Assembly (NCBI GenBank): GCA_016803235.1
Contig: JADCLI010000010.1
Location: 62,001 to 126,000, forward strand
Reading direction: 5' to 3'
DNA: 64,000 nt
Origin: Pimelobacter simplex
GTDB taxonomy: Bacteria; Actinomycetota; Actinomycetes; Propionibacteriales; Nocardioidaceae
The notes under the pieces were generated by a model. The model saw only the letters and a program-made list of their open reading frames with translations. It made no database searches and was not told the origin of the DNA. This document shows, piece after piece, positions 62,239-64,000 of this stretch (within the stretch, counting starts at the first letter, position 1; every line of letters begins with the position of its first letter). The position numbers and the translations under genes were made by a program.

Positions 62239-63135
62239 GTGACCGACCTGACCCACGACTCCACGCGACGCGAGCTGGCCACCGACGCCGGCGTGCTGCG
62301 CTACCACGAGGCCGGCGACGGCCCCCCGCTGCTCATGCTGCACGGGTCGGGCCCGGGCGTCACCGGGTGGCGCAACTTCGGCGACAACCTCCCGGCCTTC
62401 GCCCCGCACTTCCGATGCCTGGTGCTGGAGCTGCCGGGCTTCGGCGTCAGCGACACCACCGACCAGCATCCGATGGTGGCGGCGCTGCCGGCGGTGCAGC
62501 GCTTCCTCGACGGGCTCGGCCTCGACCGGGTCGACGTCATCGGCAACTCGATGGGCGGCGGCGTCGCGACGCGGCTCGCGATCAGCCAGCCGGACCGGGT
62601 ACGCCGGCTGGTGACGGTCGGCGGCGTCGGCCGCAACGTCTTCAGTCCCGCGCCGGGTGAGGGGATCAACCTGCTGGTCGAGTTCGTCGAGGACCCCACG
62701 CGCGACAAGCTCGTGGCCTGGCTCCGCTCGATGGTGTTCGACCAGACCATGGTCACCGACGAGCTGGTCGAGCAGCGCTGGGCGCTGGCCACCGAGCCGG
62801 ACACCCTCGAGGTCGCCCGCCGGATGTACGGCCGCGACGCGATCGCCGCGGCCTTCGCCGGCGCCGGCAGCTCGGCCCACGCGACGCCCGGCTGGGCACA
62901 GTTCGACCAGATCAAAGCGCGCACCCTGCTCACCTGGGGCCGCGACGACCGGGTCAGCCCGCTCGACATGATGCTCATCCCGATGCGCACGATCCCCGAC
63001 GTCGAGGTGCACGTGTTCGCCAACTGCGGCCACTGGGCGATGATCGAGCAGAAGCGCGCCTGGGAGCGGACCGTGCTGGCCTTCCTCACCGAGCAGGACC
63101 AGCAGGACGAGCAGCACGAGGAGGGCGCCGCGTGA
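62239..63135 (+). CDS. hsaD: Meta-cleavage product hydrolase, HsaD-like
   Basis: A 298-residue alpha/beta hydrolase. HsaD hydrolyses 4,9-DSHA in steroid degradation; other meta-cleavage hydrolases (BphD type) are the alternative. LLMLHGSGPGVTGWRNF is the oxyanion region, S104 in GNSMGGG the nucleophile, the Asp in TWGRDDRVSP and the His in CGHWAM complete the triad. An acidic Glu/Gln/Asp tail ends it. GTG 62239 is set by the -10 hexamer. GTGA joins it to kstD. Confidence 0.82.
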   Translation: MTDLTHDSTRRELATDAGVLRYHEAGDGPPLLMLHGSGPGVTGWRNFGDNLPAFAPHFRCLVLELPGFGVSDTTDQHPMVAALPAVQRFLDGLGLDRVDVIGNSMGGGVATRLAISQPDRVRRLVTVGGVGRNVFSPAPGEGINLLVEFVEDPTRDKLVAWLRSMVFDQTMVTDELVEQRWALATEPDTLEVARRMYGRDAIAAAFAGAGSSAHATPGWAQFDQIKARTLLTWGRDDRVSPLDMMLIPMRTIPDVEVHVFANCGHWAMIEQKRAWERTVLAFLTEQDQQDEQHEEGAA

Positions 63136-64000
63136 GTGCCTGGACCGACGAGTACGACCTCGTCGTCGTCGGCAGCGGTGGCGGTGGGATGACAGCCGCA
63201 CTCGCGGCGGTCGACGCCGGCCTCTCGGTCGTCGTGATCGAGAAGGGCACGAAGTTCGGCGGCAGCACCGGGATCTCCGGCGGCGGCATCTGGGTGCCCA
63301 ACAACCCGACCCTGCGCAAGGCCGGGCACGACGACTCCCGCGCGTCGGTGCTGGAGTACCTGACCACGATCACCGGCGGGAAGGTCCCCGCGACCCGGCT
63401 GGCGGCGTACGTCGACCACGGCCCGGCCGCGATGGCGCTCCTCGAGCGGTCGCGATGGGTGAGCTTCGCCTGGACCCGGGGCTACGCCGACTACCACCCC
63501 GAGCTGCCCGGCGGCCGGCCCGCGGGCCGGTCGATCGAGGCCAAGCCGTTCGACACCCGCAAGCTGGGGGAGGACGAGGCCTACCAGCGGCCGAACAACA
63601 TGAAGGGTCCGCTCGGGCTGTGGGTGACCGCGAAGGACTACCACGACCTCGCCATGGTCAAGCGGACCTGGCAGGGCCGTCGTGCCTCGCTGCGTGCGGC
63701 CTGGCGGGTCAGCTCGAACGCCGTCCGTCGCCGCCACATGGCGACCGGTGGCCGGGCGCTCGTCGCCCGGATGCGGATGGCGCTCAAGGACGCCGGCGTC
63801 CCGCTGTGGCTGGAGACGTCGATGACGTCGCTGGTCGTCGAGGACGGCCGGGTGACCGGTGTCGTCGCCGTCCGTGACGGGGCCGAGATCCGGATCCGGG
63901 GCCACAAGGGCGTCCTGCTCGCGGCCGGCGGCTTCGACCACAACCCCGCGATGCGCGAGCGGTACCTCCCCGCCGGTGCGCGTCCCGACCACAGCCTCGG
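63132..64000 (+). CDS. kstD: FAD-binding dehydrogenase, 3-ketosteroid delta-1-dehydrogenase-like (5' part)
   Basis: The first 289 codons are present; the gene runs off the window. The FAD motif is VVVGSGGGGMTAALA (residues 11-25), followed by EKGTKFGGSTGISGGGIWVP (42-61), both typical of KstD-type flavoproteins. The product would introduce the C1-C2 double bond in 3-ketosteroids. A related succinate-dehydrogenase-like FAD enzyme is the alternative. GTG 63132 overlaps the hsaD-like stop (GTGA). Confidence 0.8.
   Translation, partial: MSAWTDEYDLVVVGSGGGGMTAALAAVDAGLSVVVIEKGTKFGGSTGISGGGIWVPNNPTLRKAGHDDSRASVLEYLTTITGGKVPATRLAAYVDHGPAAMALLERSRWVSFAWTRGYADYHPELPGGRPAGRSIEAKPFDTRKLGEDEAYQRPNNMKGPLGLWVTAKDYHDLAMVKRTWQGRRASLRAAWRVSSNAVRRRHMATGGRALVARMRMALKDAGVPLWLETSMTSLVVEDGRVTGVVAVRDGAEIRIRGHKGVLLAAGGFDHNPAMRERYLPAGARPDHSL

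Noticed and set aside
62068..63201. Long reverse-strand ORF over hsaD
   Set aside because: A shadow of the hsaD-like gene in GC-rich DNA, composed of His, Arg and Gly-rich sequence.

Overview
This window looks like one contiguous piece of chromosome from a high-GC actinobacterium, most likely a Nocardioides-like member of the Propionibacteriales. Third codon positions are almost always G or C, GTG starts are common, and the core gene order smc-ftsY-amtB-glnB-glnD-ffh-rpsP-khpA-rimM-trmD-rplS-lepB-rnhB-DUF2469-yraN-comM-dprA-xerC-rpsB-tsf-pyrH-frr-cdsA-rlmN is the conserved actinobacterial arrangement. The genus is an inference; no rRNA or tRNA gene is present to test it.

Layout. 1-2.6 kb: end of smc, a thioesterase and ftsY. 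2.6-8.1 kb: nitrogen block amtB-glnB-amtB-glnD; both amtB genes carry a GlnR-type operator, and a perfect 50-bp palindrome follows glnB. 8.1-11.4 kb, reverse strand: a secreted histidine phosphatase and the ybdD-cstA uptake pair. 11.5-14.7 kb: ffh, a NYN nuclease and an amidohydrolase. 15.5-19.0 kb: a three-gene, translationally coupled operon (subtilisin-like protease, a degenerate ATP-grasp-like protein, an intact RimK-like ATP-grasp ligase). This is the best candidate for an undescribed peptide or protein modification system. 19.2-24.2 kb: ribosome, tRNA and secretion genes, including a TrmD fused to an acetyltransferase. 24.2-28.7 kb: two back-to-back TadE/TadG pairs. 28.8-35.8 kb: yraN, comM, dprA, xerC, an M23 peptidase, rpsB and tsf. 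36-38.7 kb: an SPFH / zinc-ribbon / small membrane protein operon related to the B. subtilis ydj membrane-stress genes. 38.7-45.4 kb: pyrH, frr, cdsA, tryptophan-to-kynurenine genes, rlmN and a GNAT protein. 45.4-45.6 kb: a 203-bp MITE-like element. 45.6-59 kb: a mixed housekeeping region with a metallophosphoesterase, a mannosyltransferase, a LOG protein, metY-metX, a maleylacetate reductase-like enzyme, a RIO-type kinase, an SDR, an M1 peptidase, and PH-domain, CnoX-like and EI24 proteins. 59-64 kb: a catabolic block with an F420-type LLM oxidoreductase, an IclR regulator, hsaB-like, hsaD-like and the start of a kstD-like gene, which suggests steroid ring degradation.

Regulation. Thirteen genes have a TANNNT -10-like hexamer 6 to 9 nt before the start codon with no Shine-Dalgarno sequence, the pattern expected of leaderless transcripts. 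Other genes use GGAGG-type sites or 4-bp ATGA/GTGA overlaps inside operons. Strong hairpin terminators follow khpA, rplS, tsf and the amidohydrolase gene. No phage genes, transposase, CRISPR array or RNA gene was recognised.
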